Notes: a model not told the origin generated them from the sequence alone. Counted from the stretch's first letter, positions 45,151-57,423 are shown. The stretch: 64,000 nt of DNA from Paratinospora sagittata (GCA_035771175.1 CM069606.1:31988316-32052315), one strand, 5' to 3'. Translations and numbers: made by a program.

Positions 45151-45471
45151 TGCAGTACCGCGAAGAGAAAAAAAAGAAATAAAAAGAAATATATGAGAAG
45201 AAGAAATAGATATGGAAGAAGAAATAGAGATGGAAGAAGAATAAGAAGAAGAAGAGAAGAGAGAAATTAATAATCAAATATTTTATTCCATTCAATTAAG
45301 CTATCGATTCTCATTACAAACCTATTATTTATAGAAATCTAAAATAACTAATTTGTATCCTACGACAATTTAGAAACTAAAATCCTACTAAAATAAAAAC
45401 TATTACAATCCAACTAAAATAAGCAACTAAATCCTAAAATAATTAGAATCCTAATAAAATAAATTATTTTA

Positions 45472-45528
<57 letters not shown>

Positions 45529-45550
45529 TTATTTATATTTATATTCTACA
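45151..45550 (-). repeat. LTR-like segment, minus strand, 400 bp
   Basis: On the minus strand it starts TGTAGAATATAAAT and ends GGTACTGCA, with a primer-like site right behind. It contains an ATT/AAT microsatellite (45463-45527) and GAA-rich sequence. No partner LTR lies in the window. Confidence 0.5.
45463..45527 (+). repeat. (AAT)n microsatellite
   Basis: About twenty units of AAT in a row, perfect. Confidence 0.95.
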
Positions 45551-46860
45551 TTACAAAGAGTTTGTTAAGAGGCTCTTACCAAGAATACCTCAGAAATACT
45601 TACAGTTAGCTTTGAACCTCACTCTAAGAAAGTTTAGTTGAAGATAAAAATTAAGTATTGGAGTAGTGAGCTAAGGTTTCAAAAACAACTTTTGGATTCC
45701 TTGAAAGATTTTGACTAGGCTCGATTCATTCCAAAGAAACATAACTGAAAACAGTTGAAAGCTTAGAAAACACTTAGAAACTTTGAAGACATGAGAACTT
45801 GCAAAAATAGCGTGTAATTCATAGGGTTGGAAGAACACATTTATGCTTATATATGAAAACACAAAGTGTGCAAGTGCTAGGATTTCAATCTCCAAGAAAG
45901 ATCAGATTTGAGTTTGAAATTCAAATCAAACGATTTTATTCTTTCATGCAAAGGTGGGAGACAATCCCATTGAAAAACTTGCGCAAAAGGAAGTAGCATG
46001 AAAGAGGAAATCTTGTGCCAACAATCACTTTCGTAACCCATAAATGTTAGGTCTTATCTGACACAGATAGTAGGACGTTGCACTAATAGGGAGCGCGTTG
46101 GTCGCAGAAGAACAAAAACCTATTCTCGATTCTGCCCAGACAACAACACGCTGCACTTACAAGGAACACATTGGTCGTAGAAGATCGAGAGTGATCTAGG
46201 TTCTAGTTTTTCAAGCAACGCGCTGCTCCAAAAGGGAGCGCCCTGGTTGCAGACAACCGAGACCATAAAACTTTATTGGTTTCAAGCAGAGTGCTGCTCC
46301 AGTAGGGAGTGTGCTGGTGACTGTGGTAGACCAAAAACTTAAGTGACCACGTTAGAAGCACGCTAGTCAACCATTTCACACTTGAAACATGATCTTCTTT
46401 TTGAAAAACATTGTTCAAACTTAATTGAATCAGATCAACCACTGAATCAACATTTTGATGGTTTGAAAACATTTCCAAAGTTGGGAAAACAAGATTAAAA
46501 CCTTTTTAAAAAATCTTTGAACCTTTTGAAAAACAAGGATGGAATTTAAACTAAGCATACCTAAAGAGGGTTCTACATCCTAAAGAGTATCTAAACAATT
46601 ATAAAGAAAATTTACAACTTCGATTTTGAACTTGAGAGAATTCTTCAAGCTTTGATAATGTAATGTGGCCGTGGTGGTCTTTAAGTTGAAACTCTCAAAG
46701 TAAATGATTAGTACATATATATAATATATATCGTTTGTAATCATCGAAACACCATCGTGGGGGTCATGGGATTAACACTCACGCCTCAATTATGTGACCA
46801 AGGTTAGTCACTCTTCATTATAACGCATGTGATCGGGTTGGAAAAAATTGGGGTGTGATA
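45551..46860 (+). repeat. Hairpin-array repeat family, copy 3 (head missing)
   Basis: 46080-46330 holds an array of CAACGCGCTGCTCC and GGGAGCGCGTTGGTCGCAG-like words that are inverted partners of each other. The tail CGTTTGTAATCATCGAAA at about 46730 is that of copies 1 and 2. The head block with TGGTTCGG is absent, so the copy is truncated, perhaps by the LTR at 45151-45550. No coding capacity. Confidence 0.5.
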
Positions 46861-46869
46861 GGCAGCCAT

Positions 46870-47280
46870 TGGCTAAGAGAATTGAGGACTACTTTTCAGT
46901 CAAAATTGCTGAAGCCATGAGAATCAAAAAAGGACTAAAGTTTGCCTAAGAAGTTGGTTTATTGATCCGCAATGGAAGGTGATGCTACCATTATTATTAT
47001 AAAGGCAATCTCCAATCCTTAACAGGTGCTTTCAGAACTGGGTGAGGTAATCCAAGATTGCAAAGACAAGATTAATTCTCTTTCTACCCTAGTTATTAAA
47101 GTTATTCTATGAGAAGCAAATAATGATGCTCACAAATTGAGTCAGTTTGCATTGTGTATCGATTCCTTCCAAGCTTGGCTTGAGGGTATCCCACCTATTA
47201 TATCTAATGTTGTCTCTGAGGAGACTTGTCTTTCTTCTTCTTAATGAAATGCTTTTATTTGCCTTTTAAAAAAAAAACCC
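46870..47280 (+). mobile_element. LINE 3' end with RNase H-like domain
   Basis: Read in mixed frames: AEAMRIKKGLKFA, EGDATIIIKAISNP, VLSELGEVIQDCKD, EANNDAHKLSQFAL and SFQAWLEGIPPII, the C-terminal RNase H-like domain of plant LINEs (catalytic Asp in EGDA). Stops and a frame shift show decay. It ends in an A-run at about 47268-47277, the poly(A) tail. Confidence 0.75.
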
Positions 47281-47367
47281 ACTGCTCCTTTCCTCTTTTA
47301 TAAATTAGTGCATTGGGGAAAGGCAAATATGTTGCCTTTTAGATCTCATGTAGCTCCACTACTCCCA

Positions 47368-47370
<3 letters not shown>

Positions 47371-47430
<60 letters not shown>
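47371..47430. repeat. (AT)n microsatellite
   Basis: About thirty AT units in a row. Confidence 0.97.
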
Positions 47431-47435
<5 letters not shown>

Positions 47436-47673
47436 AATAAGGGAATGCATAAAACCTGACGACCAACCAAACCCAACCAACCTACAGATTGAAAAACTAT
47501 GAATTGGGTCATATTTAAACCCATTGCACCTAACTCACAGACATATATATAGATGATACTATAGTTTAATTTATCTTAATAAATATTTTAAGGGGGAGGC
47601 GGTCTCTCTTTAAGAAGAGACTTGCAATTACATATGTAAGATTAAGAGGGGGACATTTATAGATGGAAGAACT

Positions 47674-49818
47674 TGTTACGACGCCTCTGACGTAAGCTGA
47701 CGACATGACCGGGATAATATACTATACACTATACATATCCAGTATACAATATACAATACAATGTCAGCCTCAACGAAATTACACAAAATTTTTCAAAATT
47801 TCGGCAGCATGTCCCCATAAATTGGACATCTCACAATTTTTCTTGATATACCACAAATCAAATCATATATATATATATATATATGGATAATCATCCCATT
47901 CATTCATTCCATCCACCATTTAATCATACAATCATATACATCATCACCCAATATTTCATAACCAAAATATTTAACCATCCTCTATATTATCACCCAACCC
48001 ATCTATGTGATAATATACATATAGTATGTGTTAAGTATACATATCAAAATAAAAAATAAAAAACAAACCAACTCCTCCATACCTACATCAACAAAGCAGA
48101 AATCCGGATCAAGTGCCTATCATTCTCTTGCTTTCTTTTTTCCTTTTAAATCTTTACGTGAAATATTGAAGAAAATGGAGTGAGCATACCACAAGCTCAG
48201 TGAATATGACAATCATATGCCTTTAGGGAAACATGTAATTGAAATAATTCAAAACATTTATTAAACACACATGCATCATTCAACAAATGTATCATACATG
48301 TCAGTAATATAAATTTTTATGATCATGTTCAGTAAAACAATGCACCATTTTCAACAAAATCCACAATCTTCCTCCTTCTAGGTAATAGTGCGGGTCTAAC
48401 CCTTGTATGACCGTTACAAGATAGCCACAACCTCCCATTATCCAATTCACAGTCATTTCAGATAGTCCTATAGACAATGAGGTTACACATAACACTCATC
48501 TGGGACTAATTCCTAACGAAATGACATTCTATTCGACTTGCCTTCGCAAGTCTCACATGTTTTAATGTCAAAATCAGTCGTGAATGCTAAAATAATACAA
48601 TGCATAATTATATACATAACATGCTTACATTTAAACATTTCATATAAGTACAATGTCATATAAGAACCAAAATCAAAAAAATATACTCACAGAACAAGAC
48701 TTTCCAACTTAAAATACAATCACCGCCGCTTTTGAGTCCAAATCCAATTTAAATCCGACAAATCCAACTGTCACAACCACTCCATAATTCATTTTCATTT
48801 ATTCAAATCTATTTTACGCTAAATACTCAATTTTCATTTACATATTTAATTTTTCAACTCACTTCAAATCACCAATAAACATTTGCAATTCATGTATAAT
48901 TCGAATCTATTTCACTTAACTATACTTTCTTGTATTATTCATTTAAATACATTCCATTTGATCTGAGTCTTGCTCATTCACCACTAATTCTTACTTTAGC
49001 AAACCTGAAAAATACTGTACACATTCCATGAATTTAAATTCCAACTGAATTAAGGATTCATAAGCAGTTGAAAACGCTACTCTACCGTTTCTACGATCAA
49101 TCTAGATATATTCACAAGAATGAACAATGAAAATAGATTTCCAAATCATATTTTCACTAGTTCTCATAATTTTCTACTGGAAACATATATCAATTTTATT
49201 AAAAATATAGAACATTCTTAAAACTATTCTGTCAACATTGACACATGTAAAATCAGTCTCACTACCATTCTACTACCTTTAACATGTGTTTTACTAAGGT
49301 TTTACATGTTCGCGGAGGTATCCAAGGTCAATTTTACTCACAAAACCTTATATTTAGTTACTAAAAATATCAAATCATATCCAAAAATCACGATCTTAAC
49401 ATCGAAATGTCCAGAATTGGTAGATCTGTCTTTCTACAATCTCAAACCGGAGTGTTATCAGATTTTAATATGGTTCAAAAGGTCTCCAATATCAAATCTA
49501 ACTTTCAAGAACTATAAAAATTTAAAATGAACAAATAAATGAAATTTAACCATATATTCGGGTCTTCTACAATTTAGGAAGTATTTTTCAACCTTTCAAG
49601 CAAATTTTCTTTCACGTTGGGTAAAAACCCCAAATTTTGAAAACACCGCAAAATGGTTCCCATACCAAAAATTACTCCGAGAGAATCGTTACATCTAACT
49701 TAAATATCAATTTCACGAAGAAATAAAGTGAAAAACACTTACCGCGGGTCTCGATTCGGCCAAAAATCATGCGTTCTTCCCTTTTTCCCTCCTTCTTCTC
49801 TTCGATTTTCCTTTCTTA

Positions 49819-49855
<37 letters not shown>

Positions 49856-50160
49856 TAAATCGTTGGAGAGAGAGACTAGAAATGAGAGGATGAGATAAGC
49901 ACATAAAAATAATAATCCCATGCTCCTCATGCAACTTAATAAAACAACTCCCCACTTTAAAATTTTAATATATATATATATATACATATCCAACTTAACA
50001 CTTAGTATTTGGATTTTAATAATTTAATTATACTTTATAAACACACAAACACATACACATGCATCCATATAACTTCCACGTACTTATAGACGTATTATAC
50101 CCATCGGTATATGTACAAGTCATCGTAGCATTTTTTTGACCAAAAATATGGGATGTTACA
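47674..50160 (+). mobile_element. Probable solo LTR, 2.49 kb
   Basis: It begins TGTTACGACGCC and ends GGGATGTTACA. The flanks GAACT (47669-47673) and AAACT (50161-50165) are a 5 bp duplication with one mismatch. No gag or pol is inside. The end motifs resemble those of the solo LTR at 35430-38498 (TGTGGCGACC..GGGGCGTCACA), so the two may come from related gypsy families. It contains a 30+ T run at about 49826 and short AT repeats. Confidence 0.65.
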
Positions 50161-50312
50161 AAACTTCCCTATCTATAAATATTGCCCTCCATCTTCATTC
50201 TCCTCTTCTTTCCTTTTTGTAGAGTAGCATAAAAGTCCCTTTGTTGTCTTCATCTTTTTTAAGATTTTCAAAAGTTCAAAATTTGATTAATGGTTAGATA
50301 GCCCGAACTTTG

Positions 50313-50714
50313 TGTGAGAGTAGTAATTAAAGAGTAGCAACAACATCAGACAGCAACAGAGAAACAACAACAACAACAACAAAAACCCTAAAACACCCGA
50401 CCACTATGAGAGGAGTCGACTGGTTTTGCATTTTTCCCAATTAGCAGCAAGTTATTCTAAAAGAATGAAAAGTCTTCTATGAGTTGTTGAGTTGTCATTA
50501 TGTTGTTAAGTTAGTTACAATTTCTATTAGAGAGAATGACAGGTGTCTTGTAGCTATTGGCTAGTGGCTAGTATATAAAGCCTCTTTTACTTGTAACAGA
50601 GTTTTTCAACTAATGAGAATTAAGAAGGTTCTCCTCTAAGTGTCTATGAACTCTATGTTCTCTCTTCATGTTTTCTCTTGAATCTTGAAGATCGAGCTAC
50701 AAGATAGCTTTACA
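50313..50714 (+). repeat. 5' LTR of copia-2
   Basis: Begins TGTGAGAGTAGTAATTAAAG; a TATA-like GTATATAAAGCC is at about 50570. It ends ..GCTTTACA just before TGGTATCC, a primer-binding-like site (50715-50722). The last 11 or so bases are absent from the 3' LTR. Confidence 0.88.
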
Positions 50715-51879
50715 TGGTATCCATTGAACAAATTATTACTGATTTTGATCTTATACAAAGTATTCTTAGCGGCCTTGGACATGAATATGATCTTGTTGTT
50801 GTTCTCATCTCTTCACAACAACAATCCATGTCTCTCCAAGATGTTCAATACCTCTTGATGCTTCATGAACAGAGGGTTGAGCAACTAAATTCAGTAACAC
50901 AAACTGATGTGTCCGCCATTTTAGCAAATCTTGCCTCCAACTTCAGTGACAAGAAGAATCAGTCACAGAGAAATGGTAATCAGTCCAATAATAGAGGTGG
51001 TTCAAATAATCGTGGAGGATGCAATGGAGAAATAAATGGACAACGGATCTACTGTCAAGTGTGTTCAAAGCAAGGTCACATGGCCTTGCAATGCTATCAC
51101 ATATTTGATCAAAATTATTAGCCTCAACAATTTCAAGCTGTTCAAAGTCAACGACATAATCAACCATTCAATCATGTCTCATCTCCATCACCAACATTCT
51201 TTCCTCAAGCCAACTTTCATCAGGGATCAACAGGCTATGCTACACCAGAATTTGTGAAGGATTAGACATGGTACATGGATTCTAGAGCCATGAGTCACAT
51301 GACAACAGATGTAAACAATCTTAACACAAAGGCTGAGTACAAAGGTAAAGAAAAAGATGTTGTTAGTAATGGTGAGGTTCTAGACATTATGCACACCGAA
51401 ATGAATAAACCTTGTACTTGTGCTTTTGCTTATGTTTCTTCTAGTACTTTGTCTTCAAACTCTATTCATACTACTTTGGTTGCTGATCAATTTAATTTTC
51501 ATGTTTGGCATCCTAAACTTGGTCATCCATCATGTAGTATAATACAAAAAGTCTTCAATAAAATTCATGTCTCTCCAAAATCTGTTGTGCTTGAATTTTG
51601 CGATTCTTGCAAAATAGCTAAATCTTACAAACTCCTTTTCAAAGAAAAGATATCACAACCACTACACCTTTAGAGTTAATATATTCCGATCTTTGGGGAC
51701 CTTCACTTGAGTTGTCCATCAATGGTTCATGCTAATATATTATCTTTGTTAATGCATGCTCAAGGTTTACTTGGTTTTATCCATTAAAACTCAAATCTGA
51801 TGCATTCTCAACTTTTATTCATTTCAAAAAACATGTTGAGTTACAACTTGGAGCAAAAATAAAGAGATTCCAATGTGAC
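50715..51879 (+). pseudogene. copia-2 gag (C-terminal part), protease remnant, integrase first half
   Basis: Gag starts in mid-domain (IEQIITDFDLIQSILSGLGH) right behind the primer site and ends with the knuckle CQVCSKQGHMALQC. Protease reads WYMDSRAMSHMT, with Arg in place of the Gly of Asp-Ser-Gly-Ala. After a deletion come the pre-integrase zinc region (WHPKLGHPS...FCDSCKIAKS) and the integrase start (IYSDLWGPS), up to KIKRFQCD, where repeat copy 2 is inserted. Stops are at about 51119, 51263 and 51671. Confidence 0.85.
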
Positions 51880-54628
51880 ATAAGTGTTGGTCCACCCAAG
51901 AGGGGGGTGAATTGGGTGTGATGGTCAATTTTAAACTTTTTCAATGACTTAGTGATATACATTGGTACATTGGAACTAAATGCACATACTAACCTTAAAG
52001 TAAGATGCATAACATAAAACACACTCGAATTTATAGTGGTTCGGCTAAGCCTACATCCACTATCTAATCTTTTGATTAGGATTTTCTCAATCCACTAACT
52101 GATTCTCTTACGGGTGAGAACCAAACCGTTATACATGCCCTTTTACAGGTTCAAGGCAAACCTATCCTTTTATGGGCTAAGGATGAATTGTATTTTCTTT
52201 CTCCGGGACGAAGAAAAACCCATGTTCCTTTTACGAGATAAGGAAGAACCGTTTTCCTTTTACGGGATAAGGAAGAACCGTTTCTCTTTTACAAGTTTAG
52301 AGATAAGTTATCCTTTTATAGGTTAAGGACGAACCTATCCTTTTGCGGGATGAGGATGAACGAGATTCCTACTTACAGGTGAGGATGAACCTTTTTCTCT
52401 TTTACAGGTTCAGAGATAACCTTAACATGATTTCAACCTTGAAATCATTAAGTGAACTACATTCACTTGTCCTAGTTGTTTCTATTCAGAAACACACCAG
52501 TATTACAACACAAACTAATAATGTTGGTTCTAACTGAGTTGAACACTTTACAATTAAGCTCATGAACATAACATTACAAAGATGTATAAATTTGAATACG
52601 TAATACTAAGAGAATACACTTACAGTCCTTTACCTTTCAATGTTCGGTATTGCTCAAGTGCAGGTTTCGAATAACGTGAATGATATGTAAATCGATTAAG
52701 TGCTTCTTCGAAAACATTATGATACTATTGAAACATTGAAGTTGAAAATGCAGGACCGGTGTAAATGCACAGACACAGACAATTTTCAAAATAGATATAG
52801 TATATAAGCATGAAAACTTCTGATTCAGTGTTCAGTAGTTAACACAACTACTGATATAGTTCAATACAATACTTAAGATATGAAATCAAATACAACTGTA
52901 TTTCTCATGAACTATTTCTCAAATTCTTTCATCAGCATGATTGAAGTTAAGTATAAATTCAGGTTGAGAATTTGAGTAGAAACCAGTTCAAACTAGATTT
53001 TCAAAGATAGAATATTTGAAAACTTTGAAAGATTTAAACAACGACTAACATTCAAAAAGTTTTTGGCACAATAAAAATTATTGGCAAGTTGTTTGATTCA
53101 AAGTATTGGTATTTATAGACCTAAAAGATAATAGCCGTTAGACATTTAAAATTCAAATACAATGTTAACATTTAAACATAACGACTAGAATGTTATATGA
53201 AAATGGTAACTACAATTTTCACTAACATTCTGATTCTTTTCAGATTGCATGAATAAGGAAAGTTTTAGAAAAACTTGATTCATGTATCAGAGAAGATCTC
53301 TGATAAATCTGAAAATGATTATGTGCAAAGATCTGTTCTGAAAAAGTAGACTGATATAATTTACTTGTTAAAACAGTGATGGTTGCTGAATTAGCGTCCT
53401 GATTCCGTAATCAGCGTCATGACGCATAATATCAACTTTGTCATTTTGTTCCTTGAGGGCGCTCATGATGAATAAGCGTCTTGTTGAACAATAAAGTGAG
53501 GACGCTACTGACTTGTAAGCGTCCTGACTTTCTTTGCGACATAAGTGACTTAACCCTGAGGGCGCTAAAACATAGTTAGTGTCATGCTTTGTTTTAAAAC
53601 AATTAAGTGCATGAGGGCGCTACTTTTTCGAGTAAGCGTCTTACCTTTTAAAACATAAAACACAACACGAGGGCGCTACACCTATGTAAGTGTCTTGACA
53701 TTTAAAACATTTGAAAAACAAGTCCTGAAAGTTATTAAGTTGATTTCTAAAGGTGAGGGCGCTCCTATCCAGGTCGCATTCTGATAGTTTATCCAACTTA
53801 TAACTATCAGCATCCTCAAAGATAGATTCTTTGAAGAACTTAGAAATCTTTCAGTAGGCTGATGCTGAGTCAGCGTCCTGACAACTTTAGAGGTTGACTA
53901 ATAGGGAGGCAACTACTAATAAGTAAGCGTCCTGATGAATCAGTTCAATTCAACCTTGAATGTTATCAACGTCCTAATGAATCGTTAGCGTCTTGACTTA
54001 TCAAGTTTAGGAGAGCGCTGCTAACTCATTAGCGTCCTGAAAGACTCTAGAAACATAGTTTTGACTCGCGATTAAAAATACGATGAATGCGAATAAAAAA
54101 TCGGTAAATTTTAAGTTAAACATAGAAAATTAAATCATTTGAAATACCGTAAAGTGTATAATCAAAACATGCAAATATGCAAGTGAATTGTGCATGGTTT
54201 TGGAAAACGTTTGAGCAATATCGATTAGAGAATGATATACCTTAAATATTGTGTATTTCTCATTTTCTCATAATCTTTAAATCCAACTCTTCATTATAAG
54301 ATCTCCGATGTGAACTACGCACTTGAGTTGAATGTCTTGAATGTTGATCGAAAGATGTAGTCTTGAAGCTTGATCGAATCGTTCGTGATGTGATCTTGAA
54401 ATCATGATATGATCTTTGAAGTCCTTTGATTGAAACGACCTTGAACGTCTGATATGACCTTGAGTTCCTTGATCGAATCATTCTTTAGCTTTTTGTTTTC
54501 ATGAGGTGCTGAGATAGGTTCTTGAATAAAGCTCGTTAGCACCGAAAGATATTTCGCTTGTAATCATCAAAATATACTTCATCAAGTATACTTAGGGATG
54601 TGCTAAGTGATGAACCGCTTAGATTAAC
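51880..54628 (+). repeat. Hairpin-array repeat family, copy 2, inserted in copia-2 integrase
   Basis: It interrupts the integrase exactly between ..FQCD and NGGEF.., which are normally adjacent. It starts near TGTTGGTCCACCCAAGAGGG, has the head block (GTGGTTCGGCTAAGC, CTACATCCACTATCTAATC, GATTAGGATTTTCTCAAT), a run of ~30 bp tandem repeats (52130-52410), an array of GAGGGCGCT and AGCGTCCTGA words (53390-54050), and the tail TTGTAATCATCAAAATATA near 54560. No protein is encoded. A target duplication is not clear. Confidence 0.75.
52130..52410 (+). repeat. ~30 bp tandem repeats in the head of repeat copy 2
   Basis: The phrase CCTTTTACGGGATAAGGA(A/T)GAACC recurs about eight times in diverged form (TTTTACAGGTTCAAGG, TTTTATGGGCTAAGGATG and so on). 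Confidence 0.75.
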
Positions 54629-56995
54629 AATGGGTGGTGAGTTCAAACTTTTGGAACTACACTTTAAAAACCTTGGAATTTAGCTTCGCTATTCATGCCC
54701 CTATGCACACCAACAAAATGGTGTTCCCGAGCGAAAACATAGGAATATTATAGAGATGGGTCTTACTTTACTTGCCCATGCTCATATGCCTCTAAAATCT
54801 TGGGAGGAAGCCTTTGCCACTTCTGTCTTTCTTATAAATACCTTACCTTCCTCTGTTATCTCACCCTATGAAAAATTGTTTCACAAATCTCCTAATTATT
54901 ACTTTCTTATAACTTTTGGTTGCACTTGTTTTACTTATCTAAGACATTATTCTAAAGCTAAGTTTGTTTTCCATTCCTCTAAGTGCATTTTTCTTGGTTA
55001 TAACTCAACTCATCATGGTTACAAATGTTTACCAACACCTATTTTTCTTGGTTAAAAATTTCATCTCTCGAGATGTAGAGCTTAATGAAGCATAATTTCC
55101 TTACCAACACCTATTTCGATCATCCTCATCTTCTTCTTCTATCTCAACTCCACTTTCCCTTCCCCTCTTTATTTTTCAAAACCTTCATCTCACAAGCCAT
55201 TCTCAAGTTCCACTTTCCTCCACTTTAGTTTCTCTATTGGAATAGTCCTTTTCGACATTGCCATCACAAAGCTCATCAACAACCCCTATCCCAGCCACTT
55301 GTGAGCCACAAAACACTGTTACATTACATGTCCCTAACCCAACCACCTGTGAACCACCAAACATTGTTACATTAGCTATCCCTAACCCCATTAGATTTCT
55401 TCACCCAATGCAAACGCAATCCACGAGTGGTATTTTTAAACCTCGAACTTTGATCACAACCTCTCCTCATGCTTTACTTACTACCCTAGCTTGAACCAAA
55501 AAATGTCAGGCATGCCTTATTAGACCCAAATTGGCTGGTAGCCATGCAAGATGAATTCACAACATTACAAGTTAACAAAACCTGAACTTTAGTTCCAACT
55601 TCAACAGCTCAAAATCCTATTGGGTGCAAATAGGTTTTTCGAGTGAAGCACAATCCCGATGGTTCCATATTGAAGTACAAGGCTTGGTTGGTTGCTAAGG
55701 GATTTCATCAAAACCCTAGTTTAGATTACTTTGACACCTTTTTTCCAGTTGTTAATGCCTCTACCATACGGATTATCTTCACACTTGCTATTAGCAATGG
55801 TTGGTCAATTCAACAAATTGATATCAACAATGCTTTTCTTAATGGGGAGCTTCACGAGGAGGTTCATATGGTTTAGCCTGAGGGCTTTATTGACTCATGG
55901 TTTCCCAATCATGTGTGTAGACTTAACACGGCTCTTTGTGGTTTAAAGCAAGCTCCTAGAGCTTGGTTTACTAAGTTGAAGACAACTTTAGTTTCTTGGG
56001 GGTTCAACAATTCCACTTTCGATGTTTTTCTATTTTATAAGTGTCACAATGGGCAAATGTTGTTGTTACTTGTTTATGTAGACAATATCTTAATTAATGG
56101 TTCCAATGCTACTCCCATACAACATGTTATTCAACTACTTCAAACAAAGTTTGCTCTTAAGATAATGGGAGAAGTTGATTATTTTCCTGGTTTTGAAGCT
56201 TTTCGAGATTCCTCAGGTCTCTATCTCACTCAACACAAATATATTTTAAATTTACTTGACAAAACAGGGATGCTTGATTCAAAGCTTTCTCCCACTCCAA
56301 CAAGTGCTGGTGCCAAACTTTCTTTAGGCCATAGCCAACCTTTTGAAGATCCCACTCTTTATTGGAGTATCATAGGAGCGCTTCAGTACCTCACAAACAC
56401 CAGGCCTGATATTGCATTCGTTGTTAATCGACTCAGTCAATTTCTCATTGCTCCTACGAATCTACATTGGTAAGCTTGCAAAAGGGTTCTTCGGTATTTG
56501 AAAGGAACTTCTGGTCATGGTCTTCACTTCAAGCCTTCTCCTCGTCTATGGTTAGAAGCTTTATCTGATGCTGATTGGGCATGTGATCTTGATGATCGAA
56601 GATCTTCTAATGGTTCGTGTATTTTTCTTGGTGGTAATTTGATTACAATAAGGGTTTTTGTAAACAGAAAGTTGTAGCTCACTCTAGCATTGAAGCTGAG
56701 TATCGAGCTTTGGCGTTTGCCACTAGTGATATTCTTTGGCTGGTTTCCTTGCTATAGGAATTGGGTCTCTCATCTTCATCTTGTCCTGTTTTATGGTGTG
56801 ACTATTAGTGCTCGGTCTCTTGCTTTGAACCTGGTGTTTCATGCAAGAACCAAGCACATTTAAGTTGATGCTCACTTCATCAGAGAAAAGATAGCTGCAA
56901 GTGCTCTTAAGCTTCGGTATGTACCAACACAGTTTCAGGTTGCTGACATAATGACAAAAGGACTTGCCTTAAAGCAATTTGATTTTTTTTTCTAA
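54629..56995 (+). pseudogene. copia-2 integrase second half, RT and RNase H
   Basis: Integrase resumes at NGGEFKLLELHF and keeps the catalytic Glu region (HQQNGVPERKHRNIIEMG). A linker with short repeats of CEPxNxVTL follows (55280-55390). RT: FRVKHNPDGSILKYKAWLVAKGF, IQQIDINNAFLNGELHEEV, and the catalytic box reads YVDNIL, with Asn replacing the second Asp of YVDD. RNase H: LSDADWA, then frame changes, KLRYVPTQFQVADIMTKGL. Stops are at 55491, 55631, 55876 and 56471. Confidence 0.88.
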
Positions 56996-57037
56996 ATTAA
57001 ACCTGGTTTCTTCACCCCAGTTTCATTTGTGGGGGGA

Positions 57038-57423
57038 TGTGAGACTAGTAATTAAAAAGCAGCAGCAACATCAGATAGCAACAGAGAAACAACAACAACA
57101 ACAAAAACACTAAAGCAGACGACTACTATGAAAGGAGTTGACTGGTTTTGTGTGTTTCTCAATTAGCAGCAAGTTCTTCTAGAAGAATGTAGAGTCTTCT
57201 ATGAGTTGTTGAGCTGTCAATATGTTGTTAAGTTAGTTATAATTTATGTTAGAGAGAATGACCGGTGTCTCGTAGCTATTGGCTAGTGGCTAGTATATAA
57301 AGCCTTTTCTACTTGTAATATAGTTTTTCAACTAATGAGAATTAAGAAGTTTCTCCTCTAACTGTCTATGAACTCTGTGTTCTCTCTTCATGTTTTTTCT
57401 TGAATCTTGAATATCAAGCTACA
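57038..57423 (+). repeat. 3' LTR of copia-2
   Basis: It begins TGTGAGACTAGTAATTAAAA directly behind the purine-rich GTGGGGGGA (57029-57037, polypurine tract) and ends CAAGCTACA. It matches 50313-50714. No target duplication is clear. Confidence 0.88.

Larger units (their letters stand above)
50313..57423 (+). mobile_element. Ty1/copia retrotransposon copia-2
   Basis: Two LTRs of 386-402 bp flank gag, protease, integrase, RT and RNase H in copia order. The LTRs match at about 90 % by eye, so it is an old copy. Integrase is split by repeat copy 2 (51880-54628). The first half of gag is missing between the primer site and the preserved part. Many stops make it dead. Confidence 0.92.

Noticed and set aside
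44927..45295. Phe-rich 122-codon frame on the minus strand
   Set aside because: It is a translation of GAA/AAG low-complexity sequence.
46080..46330. Array of GCGCGTT words taken at first for a regulatory cluster
   Set aside because: The same type of array occurs in two other copies of the repeat family with different words, so it is a feature of the repeat and not of a nearby gene.
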